Assembly (NCBI GenBank): GCA_905479065.1
Contig: CAJQLB010000015.1
Coordinates: 119,063 to 183,062, forward strand
Length of the DNA stretch: 64,000 nucleotides
Direction: 5' to 3'
Origin: an uncultured Flavobacteriaceae bacterium
Lineage (GTDB): Bacteria; Bacteroidota; Bacteroidia; Flavobacteriales; Flavobacteriaceae
Part shown: piece after piece, positions 44,709-52,800 of the stretch
Numbering within the stretch: position 1 is the first letter of the stretch
Layout: each line of letters begins with the position of its first letter
The notes under the pieces: model-generated
Seen by the model: the letters and a program-made list of their open reading frames with translations, nothing else
What the model was told of the DNA's origin: nothing
The model's database searches: none
Made by a program: the position numbers and the translations under genes

Positions 44709-45377
44709 ATGAAAGTATTCACTACCCTATTATGCACATTACTAATTTGCATCTCCATTCAAAACTGTTCAAGCGTTAAAGTACTTGATTCTTGGAAAAA
44801 AAATAATGATATTTCAAAAATTAAAGAAAACAGTTTCTTAGTTGTTGCTAGAACAGACAATCAACAGGCTCGAATTGCGTTTGAAAATGAAATTGTAAAA
44901 CAAATGAATGAAAATGGGTTTAAAGCAACGGCAAGTTTTGCGAAATTTGGTAGTATTAAGCCCAACGCTCCAAAAACTGAAGAAGGCCAAAAACAACTTC
45001 AAGAAATATTAAAGGCGGAAGGATTCGATGGTGTGGTTTTAACCGTTATGAAAGATTATCAAGAGAGTACCCGGGTTCAACAAGACGGAGGGTATTATGC
45101 TGGTGGTAATTATTATGGATATTACCCACGTTACTATGGTGGTTTTTATGGATATTATTACAATCCTGTTTCATACCATACCATCGGAAATTATGTTCCT
45201 CAAACAACCACAACCAGCACCTCTAGATTGTATGTTTTAGAAACTACCATATATAACTTAAAAGAATCTGGCGAAAATCAATTAATTGCTGTAGTAACCT
45301 CTCAGCTTGATAATCCAAAAAGTGCAAGTACCATAGCCTCCGAATATGTGAAAAAAATAACCGCTAGCTTGAAATAG
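44709..45377 (+). CDS. Lipoprotein with a Gly/Tyr-rich segment
   Basis: A 222-residue lipoprotein (lipid Cys at residue 20 in ISIQNCSS). It starts with a folded alpha/beta region (VKVLDSWKKNN, FEGFDGVVLTVMKDY-type strands) and contains a striking low-complexity stretch between residues about 125 and 160: GGYYAGGNYYGYYPRYYGGF. It then resumes an ordered part ending KKITASLK. The fold outline resembles DUF4136-like lipoproteins but I cannot confirm it. No operon partners. Confidence 0.7.
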   Translation: MKVFTTLLCTLLICISIQNCSSVKVLDSWKKNNDISKIKENSFLVVARTDNQQARIAFENEIVKQMNENGFKATASFAKFGSIKPNAPKTEEGQKQLQEILKAEGFDGVVLTVMKDYQESTRVQQDGGYYAGGNYYGYYPRYYGGFYGYYYNPVSYHTIGNYVPQTTTTSTSRLYVLETTIYNLKESGENQLIAVVTSQLDNPKSASTIASEYVKKITASLK

Positions 45378-45399
45378 GATTTTTCATTTCAGAAGCCAG

Positions 45400-46140
45400 T
45401 CAAAATCTTTTTTCAGCTTTAATTAACTCATAAGCTTCTTGAACACGTCGAAACTTTTCTTCGGCTCCTTTTTGATGCTCCTCTCCTAGATGTATCACAC
45501 GATCTGGATGGTATTTTTTTGCCATTTTCCTGTAAGCAGATTTAATATCAGTTACGGAAGCAGATTTTGAAATTTCTAAAACACGATACGGGTTTTCATG
45601 ACCACTATGAAACATCGCTTTAATACTATCAAAATCTTTATTACTAATCCCTAAATATTGAGATATTTTATGAATTTCATTAATTTCACTTTCTACAATA
45701 ACATTATCTGCCTTTGCGATACCAAATAAAAAATGAAGAAGTTGAAGCCTTGATGGATGATCCATCATTTGTCTTATTTGAATACAAACCTGTCTTGTTG
45801 AAATTTCCTGCTTATTGATGTTTTTAAATAACCTAAAAGCATGATTTGCACGGTTTTTTCCATACATTTTTGAAAATTGCTTTCGCACAAAGTCCAACTC
45901 ACGTTGATCTTGATGATTATCTGCTTTAATTACCACAGATGCTAAAACAAGTAAACTGAGCTCAAAATCTCCAGAACTTGTGCCTCCTCTTGTTTCTCTT
46001 TTATCACTACTGTAAGGTGATTTAGCAACGTTTCCCGAAACACCATCAATGATACTTGCTAACGCAAGACCAACTATTGCACCAATTGGACCGCCAACTG
46101 TCCAACCCAAAGAAGCTCCAATCCATTTTGAAACACTCAT
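45400..46140 (-). CDS. TerB/DjlA-like co-chaperone with C-terminal J domain
   Basis: A 246-residue protein. The start ATG 46140 gives [20 protein letters not shown], a glycine-rich hydrophobic N-terminus that may insert in the membrane. The middle is a TerB-like helical domain ([31 protein letters not shown]). The C-terminal about 65 residues are a J domain with the essential HPD ([13 protein letters not shown]), which stimulates DnaK. This is the DjlA architecture. A minus -7 element (TATATTTG, 46165-46172) overlaps the TTG at 46167 that would be an alternative start, so the ATG is right. Confidence 0.88.
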   Translation of the reverse strand: MSVSKWIGASLGWTVGGPIGAIVGLALASIIDGVSGNVAKSPYSSDKRETRGGTSSGDFELSLLVLASVVIKADNHQDQRELDFVRKQFSKMYGKNRANHAFRLFKNINKQEISTRQVCIQIRQMMDHPSRLQLLHFLFGIAKADNVIVESEINEIHKISQYLGISNKDFDSIKAMFHSGHENPYRVLEISKSASVTDIKSAYRKMAKKYHPDRVIHLGEEHQKGAEEKFRRVQEAYELIKAEKRF

Positions 46141-46164
46141 TAAATTATAGATTTTAATTATACC

Positions 46165-46172
46165 CAAATATA
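46165..46172 (-). promoter_or_regulatory. -7 promoter element of the djlA-like gene
   Basis: CAAATATA on plus reads TATATTTG on minus. A TTG lies 21 bases upstream of it on minus (46194-46196). The layout is the same as that of the tRNA promoter. Confidence 0.5.
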
Positions 46173-46255
46173 GTATTTGTTAGAGGATGATATCAAAAAT
46201 TTAAAGACAAATAGTATCTTTGTAATTCAAAATAATTTTTCTTAAAACAATACGT

Positions 46256-46666
46256 ATGTATCCAGCAGAATTAGTAAGACCAATGCGAGAAGATCTCACA
46301 AAAGTGGGGTTTAGCGAATTACACAATATTGAAGAAGTTGAAACTGCCATGGCGAAGAAAGGGACTACCTTGGTCGTTGTTAATTCTGTGTGTGGATGTG
46401 CAGCTGCCAATGCGAGACCAGGAGCAAGAGAAAGTTTACAAAACACGAATCGTCCTGATCATTTAGTCACTGTTTTTGCAGGTGTTGACAAAGATGCAAC
46501 CAACAAAGCACGGGAATTCATGGTTCCTTTCCCTCCTAGTTCACCATGCATGGCTTTATTTAAAAATGGGGAGTTAGTGCATATGCTTGAGCGTCATCAT
46601 ATTGAAGGCCGTCCAGCTCAATTGATAGCTGAAAACTTAATTGATGCTTATAACACCTACTGTTAA
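46256..46666 (+). CDS. BrxA/BrxB family bacilliredoxin
   Basis: A 136-residue thioredoxin-fold protein with the CGC active site (VNSVCGCAAANARPG) in place of CxxC. Bacilliredoxins remove bacillithiol from S-bacillithiolated proteins. The YphP/YqiW-like sequence LKNGELVHMLERHHIEGRPA is intact. Presence of this protein suggests that the organism uses bacillithiol, as many Bacteroidota do. A plus -7 element (TATCTTTG, 46215-46222) and a downstream terminator make it a single-gene unit. Confidence 0.93.
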   Translation: MYPAELVRPMREDLTKVGFSELHNIEEVETAMAKKGTTLVVVNSVCGCAAANARPGARESLQNTNRPDHLVTVFAGVDKDATNKAREFMVPFPPSSPCMALFKNGELVHMLERHHIEGRPAQLIAENLIDAYNTYC

Positions 46667-46689
46667 TAACAACACAATGAAGGTAATTG

Positions 46690-46718
46690 AAACCGCGAAA
46701 TTTTCGTGGTTTTTTTTT
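46690..46718 (+). terminator. Intrinsic terminator after the bacilliredoxin gene
   Basis: AAACCGCGAA pairs with TTCGTGGTTT (one G-T pair) and is followed by a run of about nine T. Confidence 0.85.
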
Positions 46719-46806
46719 ATAATTATTTGACTAATTTTAACCACAGACTAGCCTTATTTATTGCCATGATAAGTTTTTCTAACTATTTGTTTTATTATTT
46801 CAAAAA

Positions 46807-47550
46807 ATGATGAAATTATTAGCGTACCCTTTATCTCTTGTTTATGCTTTTTTCTTTTTATTAACCTTGCTGATTTTCCATCCAATTCAATGGGTTACCC
46901 ACAACATCATTGGTTATAACGCACATAAAAAAACGGTTGTTTATTTACAATTTTGGCTTATGCGGTGCTTAAATATTCTTGGTACTCGTTTTACTTTTAT
47001 AAACCCCCATAACATTCCTACAGACCAACCACTCATCATTGTAGCGAACCATCAAAGCATGTATGACATCCCCCCTTTGCTTTATTATATGAGTAAATAC
47101 CATCCAAAATTTGTAAGTAAAATAGAATTAGGTAAAGGTATTCCGAGTGTGTCCTATAATTTACGTCATGGTGGTTCGGTTTTAATTGACCGAAAGCAGC
47201 CATTAAAATCTATAAAAGCAATTAAAGATTTTGCACAAAAAATTTCAAATAATAACTGGTCAGCTATTATATTTCCAGAAGGAACCCGAAGTAAAACAGG
47301 TCATCCAAAACCATTTAAAACAAAAGGCCTACAAACACTGATAACACACATGCCTAATGCACTTGTTGTTCCTATTACAATTAATAATTCATGGAAAATA
47401 TTACGTTATGGCAAATTCCCTCTAGGATTAGGGGTGCATATTCTCTTTAAAGTACATAAACCTCTAACAACCGATCAACTCAATACGCCAAAACTTATCA
47501 AAAAAGTTGAACAAATTATTATCAATGACATACAACATGAATCCAAATAA
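46807..47550 (+). CDS. 1-acyl-sn-glycerol-3-phosphate acyltransferase (PlsC-like)
   Basis: A 247-residue inner-membrane-associated acyltransferase. The catalytic NHxxxxD motif is NHQSMYD (about residues 81-87), and the substrate-binding motif is FPEGTRSKTG. A hydrophobic N-terminal helix anchors it. The enzyme adds the second acyl chain to lysophosphatidic acid in phospholipid synthesis. The gene end overlaps the following HD-domain gene by 14 bases, so the two are cotranscribed. Confidence 0.93.
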   Translation: MMKLLAYPLSLVYAFFFLLTLLIFHPIQWVTHNIIGYNAHKKTVVYLQFWLMRCLNILGTRFTFINPHNIPTDQPLIIVANHQSMYDIPPLLYYMSKYHPKFVSKIELGKGIPSVSYNLRHGGSVLIDRKQPLKSIKAIKDFAQKISNNNWSAIIFPEGTRSKTGHPKPFKTKGLQTLITHMPNALVVPITINNSWKILRYGKFPLGLGVHILFKVHKPLTTDQLNTPKLIKKVEQIIINDIQHESK

Positions 47551-48196
47551 TGATATCATAGAAATCACCAAAGAGTATGTGAAAACTGCCCTAAAGGATG
47601 CTGAAGGTGGTCACGACTGGTTTCATGTTTTAAGAGTTTACAACAATGCCAAGTTAATTGCAAAAAAAGAAAATGTTAATCACTTAGTCGTAGAATTGGG
47701 GGCACTTCTTCATGATATTGCTGATAGTAAATTTTACAATGGAGATGACTCCATTGGCCCGCAACGAGCGCGTCATTTTTTAAACCAACATAACGTTGAT
47801 AAAATAACTATTGATCATGTATTAAAGATCATTGAAAATATTTCATTTAATAAATCGCTAGAGCCAGGTAACACATTTACATCTAATGAGCTTCATGTTG
47901 TTCAAGATGCAGACAGGCTAGACGCTATTGGTGCTATTGGAATTGCGCGATGCTTTAATTATGGTGGATATAAGCATAGAAAGCTTTACGACCCATCTAT
48001 ATTGCCTAAAACGGATATGACACGTGAGGAATATAAAACATCTACTGCGCCAACAATCAACCATTTTTACGAGAAACTTTTGAAAATTTCGGAAACCATG
48101 AAAACAGAAACAGGGAAAGAAATTGCCAAAAAACGCCATCTCTATATGGAATCATTTTTAGCCCAATTTTATTCTGAGTGGCATGGGAAAGACTAA
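47537..48196 (+). CDS. HD-domain phosphohydrolase (YedJ-like)
   Basis: A 219-residue cytoplasmic HD hydrolase. His in GGHDWFHVLRV, HD pair in LGALLHDIADSKF, and a later Asp in VVQDADRLDAIGAIGIAR form the metal site. The AIGAIGIARCFNYGG sequence is typical of the YedJ/uncharacterised HD group. The natural substrate is unknown. I start at ATG 47537, which overlaps the acyltransferase gene by 14 bases; ATG 47525 is a possible alternative, four codons longer. Confidence 0.88.
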   Translation: MNPNNDIIEITKEYVKTALKDAEGGHDWFHVLRVYNNAKLIAKKENVNHLVVELGALLHDIADSKFYNGDDSIGPQRARHFLNQHNVDKITIDHVLKIIENISFNKSLEPGNTFTSNELHVVQDADRLDAIGAIGIARCFNYGGYKHRKLYDPSILPKTDMTREEYKTSTAPTINHFYEKLLKISETMKTETGKEIAKKRHLYMESFLAQFYSEWHGKD

Positions 48197-48230
48197 AATT
48201 AAAACTCCTTTTTTTAATAAAATACTCTAA

Positions 48231-49091
48231 TTATTGAATGATCAACTTTATTTCTTTTCTGTAATTAGAGGCGCTCTTACCTGTTATTAATTTAAAATGT
48301 TTATTAAAATGTGAAAAATTATTAAACCCCGATTCAAAGCAAATATCTGTAATGCTATTCTGAGTCTCAGATAATAATTTAGTCGCATGAACCACTCGGT
48401 ACTCATTAACTAATTTTGTAAAAGTTTTACCTGTTGTTTTTTTAAAATATCTACAGAAAGCAGGGACAGTCATGCTCACCTCATTAGCGATCTCTTGTAG
48501 TGTAATGTTATTCTGAAAATTTAAATTAATATACTCGTAAATAATATTTATTCGATTGTGATCCTGATACTTAGTTTCAAAAGCAAAGCCATCTGCATTT
48601 AAAATTGTATAATCATTAGATCGGGCTAAATCATTCAAGATATCAAGAAGTCTTATAATTCTTTCTATACCATTATAATGAGTAAGTTTTTCAATTTTAG
48701 GACCAACATCCCGTTTTGTGTCATTTTGAAACAGAATCCCATTTTTAGAAAGTTCAAAAAGTCTGGATATTTCTGGTAATTGGATAAACATATCCCCCAA
48801 TACGTCAAGTCTAAATTGGATTAACGTTTCTTTCCCATGTGAAACCAACCTATCTGTAAAACCTTTATGAGGTAAATTAGGCCCAAGTAAAATTAACTGA
48901 CTATTATGAAAATATGAAATATGATTGCCTATATGGCGTTTCCCTTGGCCTTTATTGACATACACTAATTCAACTTCAGGATGAAAATGCCAAAAAGCCT
49001 TATTATTTGGATGTAATTCCGAGTGTTGTTTTACTAAAATTTTACTTCCAAAATCTGGCTGAACTTTCTCAAATACAGGTTTAGTGTTCAC
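48231..49091 (-). CDS. AraC-family transcriptional regulator with cupin domain
   Basis: A 286-residue regulator starting at GTG 49091 (VNTKPVFEKVQPDFGSKILV). A cupin-type sensor domain (WHFHPEVELVYVNKGQGKRHIG) is followed by two helix-turn-helix motifs (NITLQEIANEVSMTVPAFCRYFKKTTGKTF and SITDICFESGFNNFSHFNKHFK). The longer frame up to 49226 is rejected: a -7 element (TAACTTTG on minus, 49109-49116) lies within it, 18 bases before the GTG, and the N-terminal 45 residues would be non-family. Its effector is probably a small molecule bound by the cupin domain. Divergent from the secreted protein at 49293. Confidence 0.88.
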   Translation of the reverse strand: MNTKPVFEKVQPDFGSKILVKQHSELHPNNKAFWHFHPEVELVYVNKGQGKRHIGNHISYFHNSQLILLGPNLPHKGFTDRLVSHGKETLIQFRLDVLGDMFIQLPEISRLFELSKNGILFQNDTKRDVGPKIEKLTHYNGIERIIRLLDILNDLARSNDYTILNADGFAFETKYQDHNRINIIYEYINLNFQNNITLQEIANEVSMTVPAFCRYFKKTTGKTFTKLVNEYRVVHATKLLSETQNSITDICFESGFNNFSHFNKHFKLITGKSASNYRKEIKLIIQ

Positions 49092-49108
49092 GTTTACGGT
49101 ATTTAATA

Positions 49109-49116
49109 CAAAGTTA
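49109..49116 (-). promoter_or_regulatory. -7 promoter element that fixes the araC-type start
   Basis: CAAAGTTA on plus reads TAACTTTG on minus. It predicts a 12-base or so leader before the GTG at 49091. Confidence 0.55.
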
Positions 49117-49292
49117 ATTTTTATGAATTGAATTTTATATACAATTTTAACAATTTTATATTCTAAATTATCTTTACTGCTAATAATTATTTGATAAACA
49201 GTTAAAATAGCACACATATATACCAAAAATGATGTTTTTCATTTTTAGAATGCCATATACATTTGTACCATCAATTTTTAATAAACCAAGTC

Positions 49293-49883
49293 ATGAAAAA
49301 AGTATTTAAAAAATGTTTACTAGTTATCATTATGATTAATTTAATGGTTACCTATGCATATAGTAACGTGCATAAAAATGATTCTAATGAAAGTAAAACC
49401 TCCATTAATTTCGACCGTGTAAAAAAAGGTCAAAAATTAATTATTAAAAGTGAAGAAGGAACTATCGTCTACAAAGAATTACTGGATAAATCTGGCACTT
49501 ATCGAAAAGAATTTGATTTAACCTCGTTACCAAATGGGCGGTATTATTTTGAATTAGATAAAGATCTTGAAATTCAAATCATACCTTTTATTGTTCAAAA
49601 TACCAAAGTCAATTTTAAAAAAGAAAATACTCGATCAATCTACAAACCAATTGTAACAACCAAAGAAAACGTGGTGTCAATTAACAAACTAGCCCTTAAT
49701 CTAGAGCCTCTAGAAATAAATATATATTATGATTCAGGGAATCATGAATTAATTCATACTGAAAAAATTAAGGATAAAAATAATATTCAACGCGTCTATC
49801 GCCTTCTTAAAAGTGTGAACGGTAAATATAAAGTTGTATGCACTACCCAAGGGCGAACTTTTACTACCTTTTTTGAATTTTAA
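49293..49883 (+). CDS. Small secreted protein, function unknown
   Basis: A 196-residue exported protein starting at ATG 49293, not at the upstream TTG 49263, which lies inside the -7 element (TACATTTG, 49258-49265). A signal peptide (KCLLVIIMINLMVTYAYS) precedes a mature region of beta-sandwich type. The sequence GQKLIIKSEEGTIVYKELLDK followed by FDLTSLPNGRYYFELDKD resembles the fibronectin/T9SS-like folds that describe 'expressing force through strands', but it lacks a sorting domain. I know similar flavobacterial proteins without a named family. Divergent from the AraC regulator and likely one of its targets. Confidence 0.7.
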   Translation: MKKVFKKCLLVIIMINLMVTYAYSNVHKNDSNESKTSINFDRVKKGQKLIIKSEEGTIVYKELLDKSGTYRKEFDLTSLPNGRYYFELDKDLEIQIIPFIVQNTKVNFKKENTRSIYKPIVTTKENVVSINKLALNLEPLEINIYYDSGNHELIHTEKIKDKNNIQRVYRLLKSVNGKYKVVCTTQGRTFTTFFEF

Positions 49884-49903
49884 TTGTATTAATTATCATT
49901 ATC

Positions 49904-49937
49904 AAAAGGTGAGCTTTTTATTGAGCTCACCTTTTTT
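49904..49937. terminator. Bidirectional terminator
   Basis: AAAAGGTGAGCT pairs perfectly with AGCTCACCTTTT over an 8-nt loop, with flanking A and T runs, between convergent genes. Confidence 0.9.
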
Positions 49938-49946
49938 AGCGTATTC

Positions 49947-51914
49947 TTAATACATAAACCTATCTAAGGTTACTTTTTGCTGATACTTATAGAGCTGTAT
50001 AACTTTGATCTCCTTAGTTTCGTTGGGTAAACCATAATTCTTAAAAACAGTATATTTTAAATATGATGGATTTGTTGTGACCTCGTCAGTAAAGCATTCA
50101 ATATTGATAATCCATTCTCCAGATTCAGCATCATCAATTATGTATTCCTCTGTAGAGACTCCTTTTTGAAGATCATCTAGCATTCTTTTTAGGTTGTCAA
50201 TTCTTGTGTGTGGCCAAACATAAAATTTCTTATCTGGATTTATAAACTGTAGCTCAAATTCTGTGTTTGCATCACTGTAATCAAATACAATGCGTATATC
50301 GTATTTAAAATCTGCTTTTAAAAACTCTGATGCCACTAACGAATAGTCCACTTTATCACGGTGTTTAGCTAAAAAATGCTTCAACTCATTCGTAATTGTG
50401 TTTTTTAATCCTGAAAAATCAACCCCTACTATTTTATTACCCAACATGTCTCCATATAACGTCATGGCTTCATTGTAATTTTTCGTAGACTGGTAAATTA
50501 ATGCCAAATCTCTGTACGACTGAGCACTTTCTGGTCTTAACGCTACAATTCGCTGATAAACTAATTTTGCCTTCTCAACAGCACCATTTACCTCTAATTG
50601 ATAGGCTAATGTTTTTAGGGCTTTGGGATTATTATATGCAATCTTAGAAATAGTCATTAATACTTGATTCGCAAAACTCTTATTCCATCTTCGAAAATAA
50701 TTGGATACGTCAAGAAGGTAGGGAATCCCCAATCTCGCAACGTTATCTTGTTGGGATTCATAAATTTTTTTGGCCTCAATAAAAGTATTTGCTGTCTCAA
50801 GATGTTTGATATAAGATGGTGTATCTTCAAAAGAATCAAAGAATTCTAAATTCTCCTCATAATTATTCCCTTTGACCAACAAATCATTGACTATCGAAGT
50901 AGGCTTTACGGCTGCCTGAGATTTCATTTCAATAACAAAAGCTCCTCCTGAACCTATAGTCCCATATCTATTTGTAGCTATAATAGATTTTAAAATAGAA
51001 ATTGTTTTTATTTGTTGAACATCAATAAAATTGGGCATTTCAGTGTAAATCATACCATCAACAACAAAAATTGCAGGAATCGGATTTGTAATAGAGCCTC
51101 CCCCACCACGTATTATAAATTTTGGTGAATTATACGCAACGTTTAGGCCTGCAACACGAACTCCAGCAAATCTACCAACAATGATATCTGCAAGACTCAA
51201 AGCAGCCACACCAATATCTTCAGACTTAATAGTATTGACAGAATAACCAATAGATGATTCTCTTCTTTTTCCAAAACTAGTTTGAATTAACTCTTCATTA
51301 GTGTCTCTCTGGCCTTCTAAAAGAACTTCATCCAACAATTCTCCATCTGTCTGAAGTTTTACGTCGATACTTCGTTGGTTTAAAACTTGTATTTCCTTAG
51401 TTATCATACCAAGAAATTTAACAACAATTACATCACCTTCGTTAGCCTGAATACTATATTTCCCATCCACATCGGTAACAACCTCATCAAAACTATTTTT
51501 TACATTGACTGTCGCACCTTGAATCGGTTGAGATTCACTTGACACAAGACCAACAATGGTCTCTTTGTTTTTCAAATTATTTTGATTACTCAACTTTAAA
51601 TAAATTTTATTGGAATTTTTTAAAGACTTGAATAATTGTGAAGCCTTTACAGTAATTGTTTCGTATCCTAAAAGTGTACACCTAAATTCATCCTCATTAC
51701 CAATTGAAGATTCTTCAAATTGAAAGGTGAATTTTCCTTGATCATTCGAAGTTGTTCTCAAAGATGTGTTTAAAAACTCTACGCTGACAAACTCTAAAGG
51801 CGATCCTGTTGAATTATCTAGCAAGAAGGCCTCGATGGTCACTTGGAACTGCGCCGAACTAACAAAGGTTTGAAAAAATAATAATCCTATAAAAAAAAGT
51901 TTATTAGTCGTCAT
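49947..51914 (-). CDS. Barrel-less TonB-plug protein with CarboxypepD, TPR and DUF2135-like parts
   Basis: A 655-residue exported protein with an unusual architecture. Signal peptide to SSAQ; first CarboxypepD-like domain about 24-110; second one about 118-195 (IVGLVSSESQPIQGATVNVK); a SusC-type plug about 215-335 (SADIIVGRFAGVRVAGLN-like segment, RGGGGSITNPIPAIFVVDGM). No barrel follows. Instead there is a helical region with tetratricopeptide-like repeats (about 400-500, AKLVYQRIVALRPESAQSYR) and a C-terminal beta domain (about 535-655, DIRIVFDYSDANTEFELQFI) resembling DUF2135/YfaP. It may be a periplasmic assembly factor rather than a transporter; this is inference. Confidence 0.75.
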   Translation of the reverse strand: MTTNKLFFIGLLFFQTFVSSAQFQVTIEAFLLDNSTGSPLEFVSVEFLNTSLRTTSNDQGKFTFQFEESSIGNEDEFRCTLLGYETITVKASQLFKSLKNSNKIYLKLSNQNNLKNKETIVGLVSSESQPIQGATVNVKNSFDEVVTDVDGKYSIQANEGDVIVVKFLGMITKEIQVLNQRSIDVKLQTDGELLDEVLLEGQRDTNEELIQTSFGKRRESSIGYSVNTIKSEDIGVAALSLADIIVGRFAGVRVAGLNVAYNSPKFIIRGGGGSITNPIPAIFVVDGMIYTEMPNFIDVQQIKTISILKSIIATNRYGTIGSGGAFVIEMKSQAAVKPTSIVNDLLVKGNNYEENLEFFDSFEDTPSYIKHLETANTFIEAKKIYESQQDNVARLGIPYLLDVSNYFRRWNKSFANQVLMTISKIAYNNPKALKTLAYQLEVNGAVEKAKLVYQRIVALRPESAQSYRDLALIYQSTKNYNEAMTLYGDMLGNKIVGVDFSGLKNTITNELKHFLAKHRDKVDYSLVASEFLKADFKYDIRIVFDYSDANTEFELQFINPDKKFYVWPHTRIDNLKRMLDDLQKGVSTEEYIIDDAESGEWIINIECFTDEVTTNPSYLKYTVFKNYGLPNETKEIKVIQLYKYQQKVTLDRFMY

Positions 51915-52006
51915 ATGAATTAATTTGGATAATAATAAAGACGTATTTATTAAAAGTATGTGAACTTTTGAAGGTTTTTTGTTAGACTTTGTGACCGTAA
52001 AAAGGT

Positions 52007-52789
52007 TTAATTGCCTGGAAATTTAGCCTTTCTTTTTTGAAGAAAAGCTTGGGTCCCTTCCTTAAAATCATTTGTGCCAAAACAATTTCCAAATTCATTA
52101 ATTTCAATATTAAAACCATTTATCCCGTCCATAAAATTGGCATTAATTGCTTTAATTGCAGCAGTGATAGCTACTGATGAATTAGTAATTATTCTCAGTG
52201 CAATTTTGGTTGTAAATGATAACAAATCTTCTTGTGTAGTTACATAATTCACTAAGCCATATTCCCTAGCCTCATTAGCAGTAATCATATTTGCAGTCAT
52301 GATCATTTCCATTGCTCTACCCTTGCCAACTAATTGAGGTAAACGCTGTGTCCCTCCATACCCTGGAATGACACCGAGAGACACTTCTGGCAATCCCATT
52401 TTTGCATTATCACTCGCTATCCTAAAGTGACAAGCCATGGCTAATTCTAGACCACCACCAAGCGCAAAACCATTGACCGCAGCAATGACAGGAATTGAAA
52501 GAGTTTCAATAAAATCAAATAATTTGTGCTGTCCATCTGCAGCAAGATATTTACCTTCTTCAACATCAAAGTCTGCAAACTCGCTAATATCAGCTCCTGC
52601 CACAAATGCTTTTTCACCACTTCCGCTTAGTATCACGATTTTGATATCTTTATCTTCATTTGCCCTAGACATGGCAACTTGTAATTCATTAATCGTATCA
52701 CTATTTAACGCGTTTAATTTCTTGGGCCTGTTAATAAGAATTGTATTAACTCCGTTGACAGTGGTTGATATAATATTGGTGTATTGCAT
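52007..52789 (-). CDS. Enoyl-CoA hydratase/isomerase (crotonase) family protein
   Basis: A 260-residue crotonase. The oxyanion-hole and catalytic parts are visible: AFVAGADISEF, FALGGGLELAMACHFRIAS with the first catalytic Glu, and MGLPEVSLGVIPGYGGTQRL with the second Glu. Both Glu residues point to hydratase activity on short-chain 2-enoyl-CoA, as in fatty-acid or amino-acid breakdown. The gene begins 11 bases after the histidine kinase stop on the same strand, so it is probably cotranscribed, although the functions do not obviously match. Confidence 0.92.
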   Translation of the reverse strand: MQYTNIISTTVNGVNTILINRPKKLNALNSDTINELQVAMSRANEDKDIKIVILSGSGEKAFVAGADISEFADFDVEEGKYLAADGQHKLFDFIETLSIPVIAAVNGFALGGGLELAMACHFRIASDNAKMGLPEVSLGVIPGYGGTQRLPQLVGKGRAMEMIMTANMITANEAREYGLVNYVTTQEDLLSFTTKIALRIITNSSVAITAAIKAINANFMDGINGFNIEINEFGNCFGTNDFKEGTQAFLQKRKAKFPGN

Positions 52790-52800
52790 GTTTTTAAATG

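Noticed and set aside
49092..49226. 45-residue N-terminal extension of the AraC regulator
   Set aside because: It contains the -7 element at 49109-49116 and does not resemble the family N-terminus.
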